In this document: one piece after another, positions 56,161 to 64,000 of the stretch
Position numbering within the stretch: position 1 is the first letter of the stretch
How the letters are laid out: every line of letters starts with the position of its first letter
NCBI GenBank assembly: GCA_016722515.1
Contig: JADKJE010000001.1
Location: 124,001-188,000 of the forward strand
Direction: 5' to 3'
DNA: 64,000 nt
Source of the DNA: Alphaproteobacteria bacterium
Lineage (GTDB): Bacteria > Pseudomonadota > Alphaproteobacteria > Rickettsiales > JADKJE01
Notes under the pieces: generated by a model
Database searches by the model: none
Told to the model about the DNA's origin: nothing
Seen by the model: only the letters and a program-made list of their open reading frames with translations
Translations under genes and position numbers: made by a program

Positions 56161-56373
56161 CTAATTCAAAAGCTTCTTCAAACGACGGTTCTCTTCATCA
56201 AGCGCCTTCAATCTGCTTGCTTCCGATACACCAAGCCCACCGTACTTCGATTTCCATTTATAAAATGTTGCTGAACTTATCCCATATTTCCGGCATAAAT
56301 CTCCTGTTCCAGTACCGCTTTCATGCTCATGAAGTATGCGAATGATTTGATCTTCCGTGTAACGCTTTTTCAT
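56161..56373 (-). CDS. IS3 transposase orfA (helix-turn-helix), truncated
   Basis: A 70-residue frame with the IS3 HTH protein start (KKRYTEDQIIRILHEHESG, YGISSATFYKWKSKYGG) and the leucine-zipper-like ENRRLKKLL end. It normally runs about 18 residues further; here ELDKAILKEALSK is read in the next frame after one base would be added to the T4 (minus strand) at 56168-56171. Probably a single-base decay product. Confidence 0.8.
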   Translation of the reverse strand: MKKRYTEDQIIRILHEHESGTGTGDLCRKYGISSATFYKWKSKYGGLGVSEASRLKALDEENRRLKKLLN

Positions 56374-56443
56374 AGTCTGCTCCTTTTAGGTTAAAGTTAA
56401 CAGACTCTACTTTTTTGTGGACCAATTTTTGGGGAGCACGTCA

Positions 56444-56874
56444 TTGGGTTTGGCTCCGTATATCTTGCACCATTTTTTGGACCTTCACTAAAAGTGACAG
56501 AGAGAGCTGGTAGTATGTATGCTGGCGCCTCCTTGACTAAAAGTGAGTTGCCCAGTACTTTAGTGCGTGTCGTGACAGGTGATGTTGATTTAACCACTTT
56601 AGGAGCACCGGGTGCTATAGATTTTTTTGTTACCACCCCGGAAAGTATAGTTGAAATGAATTCTTTAGAAATCTCTAAAGCTTTGGCTATTCCAGAGAGT
56701 TCAACAGGTTATACGATAATTGAATTCTCTGCTCCAAAAAGCGGTATCGCATCGCCAGTATTTAGATCAAATCCTGGTTTTGTTGGTAAGGGTATCACAG
56801 CTGGTGGTGCGAGTGAGTTTGTGATTCCCAATCAACCAATTCCACTTGGAGCTATTATTAGGAAAGTACGATGA
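56444..56874 (+). CDS. Orphan CdiA C-terminal toxin fragment (module 3)
   Basis: Open from the IS3 end to TGA 56874, without its own start. It begins IGFGSVYLAPFFGP, which parallels IVGFGSVFLPALAPE in module 2 (about 54290), so it is the tip of another CdiA-like protein joined at a shared junction. The toxin region has RVVTGDVDLTTLGAPGAIDF, then YTIIEFSAPKSG and GITAGGASEFVIPNQPI near the end. An ADP-ribosyltransferase-like fold is possible but not established. The IS3 insertion or recombination removed its N-terminus. The immunity start overlaps its stop. Confidence 0.7.
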
Positions 56875-57152
56875 TGAAAATCCAAAATTCAGAAACTGAA
56901 ATTACAGGTAGCTGGCTAATGAAAGAGGGAAGAGTAATAAATGATGAAGCAAGTTATAGAATAAATGATTTAATTAGTACTTATTTATTAAAATTAGGAA
57001 AAGACATAAGTGGATGGAATACGTTATATCGTGATCCTTATGATGGGAGATATTGGGAATTAATATATCCGCAAAGCGAGATTCATGGAGGTGGCCCCCC
57101 TCAGTTGCGCTGCATTAAAGAAGAAGAAATAAAAAATAAATACCATGGCTAG
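56871..57152 (+). CDS. Imm27-type immunity protein
   Basis: A 93-residue cytosolic protein with the characteristic Imm27 features: SETEITGSW near the start, WNTLYRDPYDGRYWELIYPQ and SEIHGGGPPQLRCI. ATG 56871 overlaps the toxin stop (ATGA), so synthesis is coupled to the toxin tip. Imm27 members neutralise toxins of CDI, Rhs and related systems. This is the clearest immunity gene of the island. Intact. Confidence 0.88.
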   Translation: MMKIQNSETEITGSWLMKEGRVINDEASYRINDLISTYLLKLGKDISGWNTLYRDPYDGRYWELIYPQSEIHGGGPPQLRCIKEEEIKNKYHG

Positions 57153-57378
57153 CATAGCTCATAAATATCAAATAACGGAAAGGATTTTATTGTTTTATAG
57201 AAATGTTGGAATTACCCTAAAATCAATTGGAGTTGAAATAAGATATTTTTTATTATAGGGCCTCTTCAATTAGAAGATATCACAATACACATTGTTTGGT
57301 GTGCTGGAAATGGTAAATATTATGAAGTTAATAGGACTTAAATTTATAAATCGCTCATAAAAAGTTGCATTCCTCTTA
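57153..57378. other. AT-rich gap with possible short remnants
   Basis: No convincing gene. A 37-codon frame from ATG 57146 and a short frame reading QLEDITIHIVWCAGNGKYYE near 57265-57340 could be debris of further toxin or immunity genes. Neither has a ribosome site. Confidence 0.3.
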
Positions 57379-58398
57379 TTATTTCTTGCCCCAAGAACGC
57401 ACACGTTTTAGATGTCCTTCTATCAAATCCAAGCTGTAATTGGGATATAATTCTTCCAGAACACACGCATAAAGACATTCATGATAATGATAGGTATTAA
57501 TTCCCTTAAGTAGGGATACCTTAATAAAAGGGCATGAGAAATATTTGACAAGCGTATACCAAGAACCATAAATACCAGTACAGTACGCATGTAAATCCGA
57601 GTGAACCTGGTGGTAATATTTTAATTTTCTATTTTTGGAGAAGGCCGCACGGATTCGTTTGATTACGTTTATTTTTGACTTCACGGTTGCTTTAATATTT
57701 TCCTTTAACTGGGCGATGTGCGGATCATCGCTTTGCCATTTTTCAAAACAGATAACCCGTTCACTGGGGCACATGGCACCAATGTTAAAACCATTTCTTA
57801 ACATCTTAGAACAGATGCCAACTTCATAATAACCAACAACCGCCCCCTTATCATCGATCATCTCAAATGGATCTAAATAACTATCAAGCACTTCCCTGAC
57901 CTTGGGTTCATTCTTAAAAACCCAGAAATAAGATTGAATATGGTATTTCCCATTAAAACTATCGGTCAATCCCCATAGATCGAATCGGCTTGAATTCATC
58001 TGATTAAACACCTCTTCAAGCGGATAGAACGGCCCATAAACGCTATCGTTTACAAACAAAATCGATTTATAGTGATCCAATGAATGCTGTTCATCCTTGG
58101 CAAAGGCATAGCCTGTAAAATATGCCCCAAAGTCATAACCCTGATTATTTCTTAAAAGAATATGTGCAACATATGGTTCTATCCTATTCAAATATATATC
58201 ATCAATGATTGGACAATTACTGACAAAATACACATGACAGCCCGCTCGATGTAAAGCCGACACACATTCAACCACATAATCGGCTATTTGGTTATCACTA
58301 TCATAATGACAAAATATACATAATTTATCATATTGAGGAGATAACACAGCTCCACCCTTTCGTGACGTAACGATACAGTCGTTTAAGATTTTTTCCAT
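57379..58398 (-). CDS. RgpF-like rhamnan/polysaccharide synthesis protein
   Basis: A 339-residue protein similar to the RgpF (rhamnan synthesis F) family, implicated in cell-surface polysaccharide assembly. Recognisable segments are LCIFCHYDSDNQIADYV, NNQGYDFGAYFTGYAF, ILFVNDSVYGPFYPLEEVF and HIQSYFWVF. It lacks a signal peptide and membrane helices, so it acts in the cytosol or at the membrane face. Stand-alone, next to the CDI-like island; no other polysaccharide genes are nearby. Confidence 0.85.
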   Translation of the reverse strand: MEKILNDCIVTSRKGGAVLSPQYDKLCIFCHYDSDNQIADYVVECVSALHRAGCHVYFVSNCPIIDDIYLNRIEPYVAHILLRNNQGYDFGAYFTGYAFAKDEQHSLDHYKSILFVNDSVYGPFYPLEEVFNQMNSSRFDLWGLTDSFNGKYHIQSYFWVFKNEPKVREVLDSYLDPFEMIDDKGAVVGYYEVGICSKMLRNGFNIGAMCPSERVICFEKWQSDDPHIAQLKENIKATVKSKINVIKRIRAAFSKNRKLKYYHQVHSDLHAYCTGIYGSWYTLVKYFSCPFIKVSLLKGINTYHYHECLYACVLEELYPNYSLDLIEGHLKRVRSWGKK

Positions 58399-58493
58399 AC
58401 TACCAATATCCCAATCTCTTTATCTGTTTAATGTTATCCATTCGCCTCTTTTGGTACATAGTGTGAAACCATATCAAACCATAATACCCTATT

Positions 58494-59018
58494 CTAAGCT
58501 AAAGCCTCAATCTGCTGCTCAGTTAAGTTCCCAGGAACGATAATCATTGGAATCAATAACTCTTTTCCCAACTGCCCAACTAACCACGATAATAATTTTC
58601 CTTTACCAGGTGTTTCAGGTGAGGACCCCATGACCAACATACCGATAGTGTGATCTTGATTAGCTACAGCGACAATTTCCTTTCCATTAATCCCTTCTCG
58701 CAACATAAGCACTGGAGTTACTCCAGAAAACTGATTTGCTAAATCAGCCATATCGTGCAGAAGTTTCTCTGCCACTTTACGCTTATCATTTTCAATGTGA
58801 TCCATAACCATGCTTAGCCCCTGATAGTCTGCCGGTTCTAGTACATGTAATATCGACACGAGACAACCCGTTTTTTTAGATTTAGCACACGCAAATTTTA
58901 AAGCCACCCGTGAATGTTCATTGTCATTCACACACACCAGAATAGACGTGCGCGCGTAGCTAACGACGGGTGGATTGTCATGAGTTAAACTATTGTTATT
59001 GTCAGAATGAACCATCAT
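58494..59018 (-). CDS. Universal stress protein (UspA family)
   Basis: A 174-residue USP domain protein with a 25-residue N-terminal extension. Rossmann-like strands (ILVCVNDNEHSRVALKFAC) and the nucleotide-site region VMGSSPETPGKGKLLSWLVG then IPMIIVPG are visible, close to the ATP-binding G-x2-G-x9-G-S/T pattern though not a perfect match. It lies 18 bp after the TIGR02186 gene; the trio USP-TIGR02186-TauE forms one minus-strand unit. Confidence 0.9.
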   Translation of the reverse strand: MMVHSDNNNSLTHDNPPVVSYARTSILVCVNDNEHSRVALKFACAKSKKTGCLVSILHVLEPADYQGLSMVMDHIENDKRKVAEKLLHDMADLANQFSGVTPVLMLREGINGKEIVAVANQDHTIGMLVMGSSPETPGKGKLLSWLVGQLGKELLIPMIIVPGNLTEQQIEALA

Positions 59019-59036
59019 CCTATTCTCCAGCCTTGA

Positions 59037-59783
59037 TTATTTCTTCTTAAATAAAATATTGGCAATCCCGCCACAAAAGAGAGCTAAAACAACCGCAATG
59101 ATACCATACGAATAACTATATTCATGAGCAAAATCAAAAATAAAAGCCTCTGCGCCCTGGCGATTGACGACTAAAGGGGTTGATTGAATGGCAAGCAACC
59201 GTCCCTCATCAAACAAATAAAGTTCTGCCGTATAGGTACCTCGGGTGATTGTATCCGGAAAGTAAAGTGGAATACGAAATAGACTTTCATCAATAAAACC
59301 AAACCCCTCTCCAGGAAAATCTTGGATAAGCTTATGGTCAACTAAATACGATTTAAGCGCCGTTTTGAACTCTTCTTCTTCTTGGATATTCAACACAGAG
59401 TCTGTTTCAAGGTCGACATTGTCGACGCCAATCTGCAAATTTTTGAGCAACTGGCTATCGCCAAGTCCAGCGAGGTCTTCTGTATGTGCAACCATATAGT
59501 AGCTGGGTACATCATGAAAAATAACCTGCTTCCCACTCACCCATATACCCATGAATTTCTTCTTTTTTTGGATGGTATAATCAGTTCCTGGGCCTTTTAC
59601 CAACAAGACCATGCTGCCAGGTATGTGCTTAGCTCCAAAGAGAATGAGTGATTTGCCTGAAAATTTAGAATCGATAGAAATTTCATGCTCGGACAAATCC
59701 GACACGATAGGCCTCGCCTCAGCTTGACTGGTAAAAAGACTTACCCAGACAAAACACATAAGAAATAGTTTATATTTCACCAT
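59037..59783 (-). CDS. TIGR02186 family membrane-anchored periplasmic protein
   Basis: A 248-residue protein with an N-terminal signal peptide (cleavage near AEA) and a C-terminal membrane helix (YGIIAVVLALFCGGIANILF). The body (RPIVSDLSEHEISIDSKFSG, TDYTIQKKKKFMGIWVSG) matches the uncharacterised alphaproteobacterial TIGR02186 family. Its start overlaps the TauE/SafE gene by seven bases. The family is consistently paired with TauE/SafE exporters, suggesting a joint role in export of sulphur compounds or organic acids. Confidence 0.88.
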   Translation of the reverse strand: MVKYKLFLMCFVWVSLFTSQAEARPIVSDLSEHEISIDSKFSGKSLILFGAKHIPGSMVLLVKGPGTDYTIQKKKKFMGIWVSGKQVIFHDVPSYYMVAHTEDLAGLGDSQLLKNLQIGVDNVDLETDSVLNIQEEEEFKTALKSYLVDHKLIQDFPGEGFGFIDESLFRIPLYFPDTITRGTYTAELYLFDEGRLLAIQSTPLVVNRQGAEAFIFDFAHEYSYSYGIIAVVLALFCGGIANILFKKK

Positions 59784-60700
59784 CTTTGTATCGCCGCTAT
59801 TTGATAAATATGGGCTGGAGTTGCAACCAAACCATATCCAAGCCTAACCACAATCGCAAGAATCATAAGTGCCAAAAACATGCGCAGATATTCAGCTGGA
59901 AGTTTGGTTCCAATTCTTGCTCCGTACTGAGCACCTATCACCGATGTAAAAACCATGATCGAGCTTAACACAATATCCACCGTCTGCGTATTTATAGCGT
60001 ATAGGAACGTAACGACACTCGTAACACACGTGATTTGGAATAAAGAAGTACCAATCACTAGCGATGTAGGCATTCCCAAAAGATAAATCATAGCTGGAAT
60101 GGTAAAGAATCCCCCACCGATTCCCATAATTGAAACCAGTATGCCTACAAAGGCACCAATTAACAGTGGAATAATCGCACTGACTTGAATATTTGATTTT
60201 TTAAATTCAACCTTAAAAGGAAGACCTAACGTACTGATATAACTCGCTCTTTTTTTAGAAGGAATTATTTTCCCCATGTAATTATACATAATGGTTCTGA
60301 TACTCTCATAAGCCATGATCAGGCCGATAATCCCCATCAATCCCACATAGGTAAGTGAAATAACCAAATCAATCTGGCCTAATTGTTTAAGCCATTTGAA
60401 TATTTCTATTCCCCCCAGTGCCCCCAATACCCCACCTGCAGTGAGGTAGATTCCCATTTGAAAATCGACATTCGCACGCTTACTATGTGCTAACACACCA
60501 GAAAAGGAAGACGCAATAATCTGGTTCGCTGAACTCGATACTGCAACAGCTGGAGGAACACCAATAAACATTAAAAATGGTGTCATTAAAAAGCCACCAC
60601 CAATTCCAAACATACCAGCAAGCACTCCGGTAACGGCTCCAATCGCAATCAACATAAATATATCGACCGAAAGCCCGGCAATAGGCAAGTAAATTGGCAT
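59777..60700 (-). CDS. TauE/SafE sulphite exporter family protein
   Basis: A 307-residue membrane protein with about eight helices and the two family repeats: GVLAGMFGIGGGFLMTPFLM and GILVSIMGIGGGFFTIPAMI, each with its GIGGG loop. GGGGAGG precedes ATG 60700. It is first in the unit with TIGR02186 and USP genes. Substrate unknown; sulphite, sulphoacetate or similar anions are known for the family. Confidence 0.92.
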   Translation of the reverse strand: MPIYLPIAGLSVDIFMLIAIGAVTGVLAGMFGIGGGFLMTPFLMFIGVPPAVAVSSSANQIIASSFSGVLAHSKRANVDFQMGIYLTAGGVLGALGGIEIFKWLKQLGQIDLVISLTYVGLMGIIGLIMAYESIRTIMYNYMGKIIPSKKRASYISTLGLPFKVEFKKSNIQVSAIIPLLIGAFVGILVSIMGIGGGFFTIPAMIYLLGMPTSLVIGTSLFQITCVTSVVTFLYAINTQTVDIVLSSIMVFTSVIGAQYGARIGTKLPAEYLRMFLALMILAIVVRLGYGLVATPAHIYQIAAIQRW

Positions 60701-60789
60701 GCTTCCTCCCCGATTTCCCCCGCTCCCAACTTACCTTTCTAAAACTAAGGTGGAATCCCTGTAGCCTTATTTATACCTGAAACGAATGA

Positions 60790-61353
60790 TTAGAGCCCAG
60801 TGGCAAAAGGATTTTTCTTATCGTTAGTACCAGCCTTATTATCATCCTTAGTGGCAGCGTCATTGGAACTTTCACCACTCTTATCTGCTTTATCACTCTT
60901 ATCTTCATCTTTTTTGGTGCCACCGAAAATATATTTACCAATCAATGTTTCCAGATTAACTGCAGATTGCGTGTACCTTATTTCGCCACCACTTTTTAAG
61001 AAAGAATCTTCAGCACCCGGAACCAGATTTATATATTTTCCACCGAGTAAACCATCACTCACAATTTCTGCAGAAGAATCATCAGGAACTTTTATAGACT
61101 TATCAACCGACATCCATATTTTAGCTAAAAAAGAACTTGTTTCTAATTCCTGTTTGGTAACCGATCCCACTTTAATACCACTAATGCGTACATCAGTGCC
61201 AACAACAATACCATCGGCTTTTTGAAATTTTGCCACCAGCAGATAACCACCCGACTTTGAAACATGGGTGCTGTTATACGCAAAATATAAAAATGCAGCA
61301 GCCACTATTAAAACGATAGCACCGATCACTGTTTCAAAAATATGTTTTCCCAT
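60790..61353 (-). CDS. mlaD: MlaD/MCE-domain lipid transport protein
   Basis: A 187-residue protein with an N-terminal membrane anchor (residues 8-25) and one MCE domain (YLLVAKFQKADGIVVGTDVR to YINLVPG). MlaD is the hexameric periplasmic part of the phospholipid ABC transporter. The C-terminus is a charged Lys/Asp/Ser-rich tail. The other mla genes are not here; the gene lies 13 bp after NDUFA12, an association known in alphaproteobacteria. Confidence 0.92.
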   Translation of the reverse strand: MGKHIFETVIGAIVLIVAAAFLYFAYNSTHVSKSGGYLLVAKFQKADGIVVGTDVRISGIKVGSVTKQELETSSFLAKIWMSVDKSIKVPDDSSAEIVSDGLLGGKYINLVPGAEDSFLKSGGEIRYTQSAVNLETLIGKYIFGGTKKDEDKSDKADKSGESSNDAATKDDNKAGTNDKKNPFATGL

Positions 61354-61366
61354 AAAATTCCCTTGA

Positions 61367-61711
61367 TTAATTTGGCTGCCACGGCTGATAATCAGCCGAT
61401 ACGGTTACTCGTTTTCCACCAGCACGCAAGTCACCCTTAGGGCAATATGCCGACTTCGTTCCTGTTAAATTAGGCAGACCTGGCTTCACCCAGCTCCATT
61501 TTTTAACGGGTTTGGCAGTTGGTGTTAAATCGACGGTATAATGAAGCCACCCATGCCATTCAGGGGGAACCTTTGAAGGCTCCGCCACTCCTGAATAATA
61601 GACCCAGCGCTTACCATTTTTTCGACGCTCTTGATAATAACGGTTACCAAAACCGTCCTTACCGACCAGTCTACCCTTAACCATGGTAAATAAACATGTC
61701 CCTATATGCAT
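61367..61711 (-). CDS. NDUFA12-like complex I accessory protein
   Basis: A 114-residue protein of the NDUFA12/B17.2 family, an accessory subunit of respiratory complex I shared by alphaproteobacteria and mitochondria. Diagnostic segments: GRLVGKDGFGNRYYQERR, RRKNGKRWVYYSG and VPPEWHGWLHYTVDLTP. I chose ATG 61711 because GGGGAG lies four to five bases upstream; the frame opens at GTG 61729. It lies 18 bp after serA and is read with mlaD. Confidence 0.94.
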   Translation of the reverse strand: MHIGTCLFTMVKGRLVGKDGFGNRYYQERRKNGKRWVYYSGVAEPSKVPPEWHGWLHYTVDLTPTAKPVKKWSWVKPGLPNLTGTKSAYCPKGDLRAGGKRVTVSADYQPWQPN

Positions 61712-61729
61712 AGAACTCCCCTTAGGCAC

Positions 61730-63313
61730 CTATATATTAAAATGCAACAACTGAACCTGCTTAAACACAGGCAAGTTCTTTATTGAATCAATAATATCAG
61801 TTGGTACGGCCTGGTCAACCTCAACAAGCGCCGTTGCTTCTTTCGTATCGAAATTACGTCCCAGGTTAAAGTTACCAATATTAATGTTTGAAGCCCCAAG
61901 AATACGGCCAATTTCACCAATCAAACCCGGTTTATCTTCATTACGGATAAAGATCATATTTTGTGAGAAACACACTTCTAACTGTGTATCGTTGAACTGT
62001 GTTAGGCGTGGCTTGGTTCCGCCAAACAAGGTCCCAGCAACCGACAACATCTGTTTTTCAGTTTGCAGGGTAATGCGGATCAGGGTTTTATAATCCTGCT
62101 GGCGGTCATTCAGGGTTTCAGACACCGACATGTTCCGTTCTTTAGCGACAATAGGTGCATTAATCATATTGACCGACTCTACTAATGGCGACAAAACACC
62201 TTTAAGAATCGTTGCCGTAATTGGCTTAATATTCAGTTTGCTAACAGAACCTTCATACTCAATCTTGATTAATTTTATCGCACTGCTTGCCAATTGCCCA
62301 GCCAGTGTTCCCAGATAATCACCCAATTGCAGATAGGGCCCAAGCTTCGCTGCATCTTCAGCTGAAACAGACGGAACATTCACAGCATTCACAACTGAAC
62401 CTTCTGTTAAATAAGCAGCCATTTGCTCAGCAACCTGGATAGCTACATTTTCCTGTGCCTCAGAGGTAGAAGCACCAAGATGCGGCGTACAAATAACATT
62501 TTCTAAACCAAATAAAGGATTTGCCTTCGCTGGCTCTTCTGCAAACACATCCAGTGCGGCCCCAGCAACATGACCAGAAACAAGGGCATCATGCAATGCC
62601 TGCTCATCAATCAAACCACCTCGAGCACAGTTAATAATTCTTACACCCTTTTTGGTTTTAGCCATATTTTCACGACTTAAAATATTACGTGTTCCTTCCG
62701 TTAAAGGCGTATGTAGTGAGATGAAATCTGCTTTTTTGAGAAGATCTTCTAATTCCACTTTTGTCACATTCAAATCAACGGCCTTTTCATTCGTTAGGAA
62801 TGGATCATACACCATGACTTTCATTTTCAAGCCCTGAGCACGGTTGGCAACGATTGAACCAATATTACCACAACCAATCAATCCTAAAGTTTTACCGGTA
62901 ATTTCAACACCCATGAATTTAGATTTTTCCCATTTTCCTGCATGGGTTGAAGCATTCGCTTCAGGAATCTGGCGAGCCAGTGACATCATTAATGAAATTG
63001 CATGCTCTGCAGTAGTCACTGAATTTCCAAAAGGAGTGTTCATCACCACGATGCCTTTCGCCGTTGCTGCCGCAACATCAACATTGTCAATACCGATACC
63101 GGCACGACCGATGACTTTCAAATTTTTAGCCGCTTCGATGATTTCTTTGGTAGCTTTGGTTGAAGAACGCACTGCCAACCCATCATACTCGCCAATACAG
63201 GCTTTAAGTTCATCAGGGGTTAAATTGGTTTTTACATCGACCTCAACGCCCTTTTGCTTAAACATGTCCACCGCTTGTGGGCTCATTTTATCGGAAATCA
63301 ATACCTTTGGCAT
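61730..63313 (-). CDS. serA: D-3-phosphoglycerate dehydrogenase
   Basis: First step of serine synthesis, oxidising 3-phosphoglycerate with NAD. The 527-residue long-form enzyme has the NAD site GLIGCGNIGSIVANRA, catalytic Arg/Glu/His region (NCARGGLIDEQAL, CTPHLGASTSEAQENVA), the intervening domain and a C-terminal ACT domain (GLIGEIGRILGASNINIGNF) for serine feedback. AAGGAG precedes ATG 63313. It follows serC by about 70 bp in one operon. Confidence 0.97.
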   Translation of the reverse strand: MPKVLISDKMSPQAVDMFKQKGVEVDVKTNLTPDELKACIGEYDGLAVRSSTKATKEIIEAAKNLKVIGRAGIGIDNVDVAAATAKGIVVMNTPFGNSVTTAEHAISLMMSLARQIPEANASTHAGKWEKSKFMGVEITGKTLGLIGCGNIGSIVANRAQGLKMKVMVYDPFLTNEKAVDLNVTKVELEDLLKKADFISLHTPLTEGTRNILSRENMAKTKKGVRIINCARGGLIDEQALHDALVSGHVAGAALDVFAEEPAKANPLFGLENVICTPHLGASTSEAQENVAIQVAEQMAAYLTEGSVVNAVNVPSVSAEDAAKLGPYLQLGDYLGTLAGQLASSAIKLIKIEYEGSVSKLNIKPITATILKGVLSPLVESVNMINAPIVAKERNMSVSETLNDRQQDYKTLIRITLQTEKQMLSVAGTLFGGTKPRLTQFNDTQLEVCFSQNMIFIRNEDKPGLIGEIGRILGASNINIGNFNLGRNFDTKEATALVEVDQAVPTDIIDSIKNLPVFKQVQLLHFNI

Positions 63314-63384
63314 GAATAACTCCTTGAATTTTAATATGTTAGAACAAATACCTAAATACTTACTTTGCTTATTTAACTTTATGT

Positions 63385-64000
63385 TTACGCGGCATTAGCC
63401 AGTTTTTTCTGCTCAATCTGACGATATGCCCATTCTACCCATGGCAATAAGGCTTCAACATCTGAAGTCTCAACCGTAGCACCAGCCCAGATACGCAATC
63501 CAGCAGGAGCATCACGGTAAGCTCCAATATCAAATGCAACCGACTCCTTTTCCAACATAGATACCAATTCTTTAGCCAGCGCTTGCTGCTCTTCCTCAGC
63601 TAGTTGCTGATACCAGGGAGCAACTATTTTCAAGCAGACTGATGTATTGGAAATGGTTGCAGGATCTTCAGCCAAGAAATCGACCCAATCATGCTGAGCA
63701 ACCCATTGTTTAATCGCATTCAAGTTATTACCCGAGCGTTTAATCAGGGCCTGAACACCACCGAGCGATTCTGTCCAGTTTAATGCATCAAGAATATCTT
63801 CTACACACATCATAGACGGAGTATTGATAGTCTCACCTTTAAATATTCCCTCGATCAGCTTACCACCTTTTGCCATCGTAAATACTTTAGGCATAGGCCA
63901 GCTAGGCGTATGGGTAATCAAGCGCTCTACAGCACGTGGTGATAAAATAATCATGCCATGCGCCCCCTCACCGCCTAATACTTTTTGCCAAGAATAGGTC
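63385..64000 (-). CDS. serC: Phosphoserine aminotransferase, 5' part outside window
   Basis: The C-terminal 204 residues of SerC, the PLP enzyme making phosphoserine; the N-terminus lies beyond the right edge. The PLP-lysine region reads YSWQKVLGGEGAHGMIILSP, followed by RAVERLITHTPSWPMPK. The ending (LPWVEWAYRQIEQKKLANAA) is the alphaproteobacterial long-type SerC. It precedes serA on the same strand, the standard order, so both serve serine synthesis. An internal ATG at 63954 is not the start. Confidence 0.95.
   Translation of the reverse strand, partial: TYSWQKVLGGEGAHGMIILSPRAVERLITHTPSWPMPKVFTMAKGGKLIEGIFKGETINTPSMMCVEDILDALNWTESLGGVQALIKRSGNNLNAIKQWVAQHDWVDFLAEDPATISNTSVCLKIVAPWYQQLAEEEQQALAKELVSMLEKESVAFDIGAYRDAPAGLRIWAGATVETSDVEALLPWVEWAYRQIEQKKLANAA

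Larger units (their letters stand above)
55211..56443 (-). mobile_element. IS3-family insertion sequence, frame-disrupted
   Basis: A 1233-bp element bounded by imperfect inverted repeats: TGACGTGCTCCC at 55211-55222 and the matching end at 56432-56443, with a second matching block AAGTAGAGTCT (55241-55251 and 56402-56412). It encodes orfA and orfB transposase parts on the minus strand. At least three one-base frame breaks occur between them, so it is probably inactive unless complemented. The flanking bases do not form an evident target duplication (CAG left, TTG right), suggesting later rearrangement. Confidence 0.85.

Noticed and set aside
49168..57152. Interpretation of the island as a prophage
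   Set aside because: Only a methylase remnant is phage-like; no structural, integrase or lysis genes are present.
57146..57259. 37-codon frame after the Imm27 gene
   Set aside because: Too short, no ribosome site and no recognisable family; kept only as a possible remnant.
1..64000. CRISPR arrays and tRNA genes
   Set aside because: I found no regularly spaced direct repeats and no tRNA-like T-loop with matching acceptor arms; small RNAs other than ffs may have been missed.

Overview
The window comes from a moderately AT-rich alphaproteobacterium. The evidence is a set of alphaproteobacterial and mitochondria-like genes: COQ9, the complex I accessory protein NDUFA12, a CHCC zinc-finger protein of the NDUFS6 type, a rickettsial-type 17 kDa surface antigen, an MlaD/MCE protein, the TIGR02186-TauE/SafE pair, and the gene orders dnaX-ybaB-recR, radA-cvpA-purF-SDR and serC-serA. 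Large ankyrin/solenoid proteins, many lipoproteins and decayed mobile DNA suggest a host-associated or intracellular lineage (Holosporales/Rickettsiales-like). Biosynthesis of serine, chorismate, purines, isoprenoids and fatty acids is nevertheless represented. The exact taxon cannot be fixed from this window.

Layout. 1-4.8 kb: a truncated unknown giant gene, a repeat-rich gap and an ankyrin-repeat protein gene, all on the minus strand. 5.1-8.2 kb: recR, ybaB and dnaX, with the 4.5S SRP RNA just upstream of dnaX. 8.4-11.4 kb: three paralogous lipoproteins and a PstS-like binding protein. 11.5-16.1 kb: acnA, cdsA and dxr. 16.1-20.7 kb: one very large solenoid/ankyrin-like gene that appears split by a one-base slip in a G6 tract. 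20.7-32.6 kb: mixed housekeeping genes (cysQ-like, an AsmA/YhdP-like giant, bcp, COQ9, a CDF metal exporter, 17 kDa antigen, fabI, aroC, mutY) plus a decayed lipoprotein gene. 32.6-42.1 kb: minus-strand housekeeping block (thrS-infC-radA-cvpA, then purF-SDR-CHCC protein). An IS4-like remnant and a MAPEG gene lie between cvpA and purF. 42.2-48.8 kb: a haem-copper-oxidase-like protein, an M16 peptidase, a probable haem-oxygenase-like diiron protein and an orphan sensor kinase.

49.2-57.2 kb is the accessory highlight, a contact-dependent-inhibition (CdiA/TpsA-like) island. It holds two copies of a 742-744-bp segment carrying a promoter with a 14-bp palindrome and the TPS secretion domain. Each copy leads into a different truncated CdiA-like body, a different C-terminal toxin and a different immunity gene. 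A third toxin-immunity tip (Imm27-type immunity) follows on the other side of a frame-disrupted IS3 element. No TpsB/CdiB exporter is in the window, and a ParB-methyltransferase remnant lies at the left boundary.

57.4-64 kb returns to minus-strand housekeeping genes: RgpF-like protein, universal stress protein, TIGR02186 protein, TauE/SafE exporter, mlaD, NDUFA12, serA and the 3' part of serC.

A recurring feature is that the reading-frame breaks I could reconstruct in accessory genes are mostly explained by one missing base in a short homopolymer, while the housekeeping genes are intact. This may be genuine decay, slippage-based phase variation, or assembly error in multicopy DNA. Raw reads would decide.
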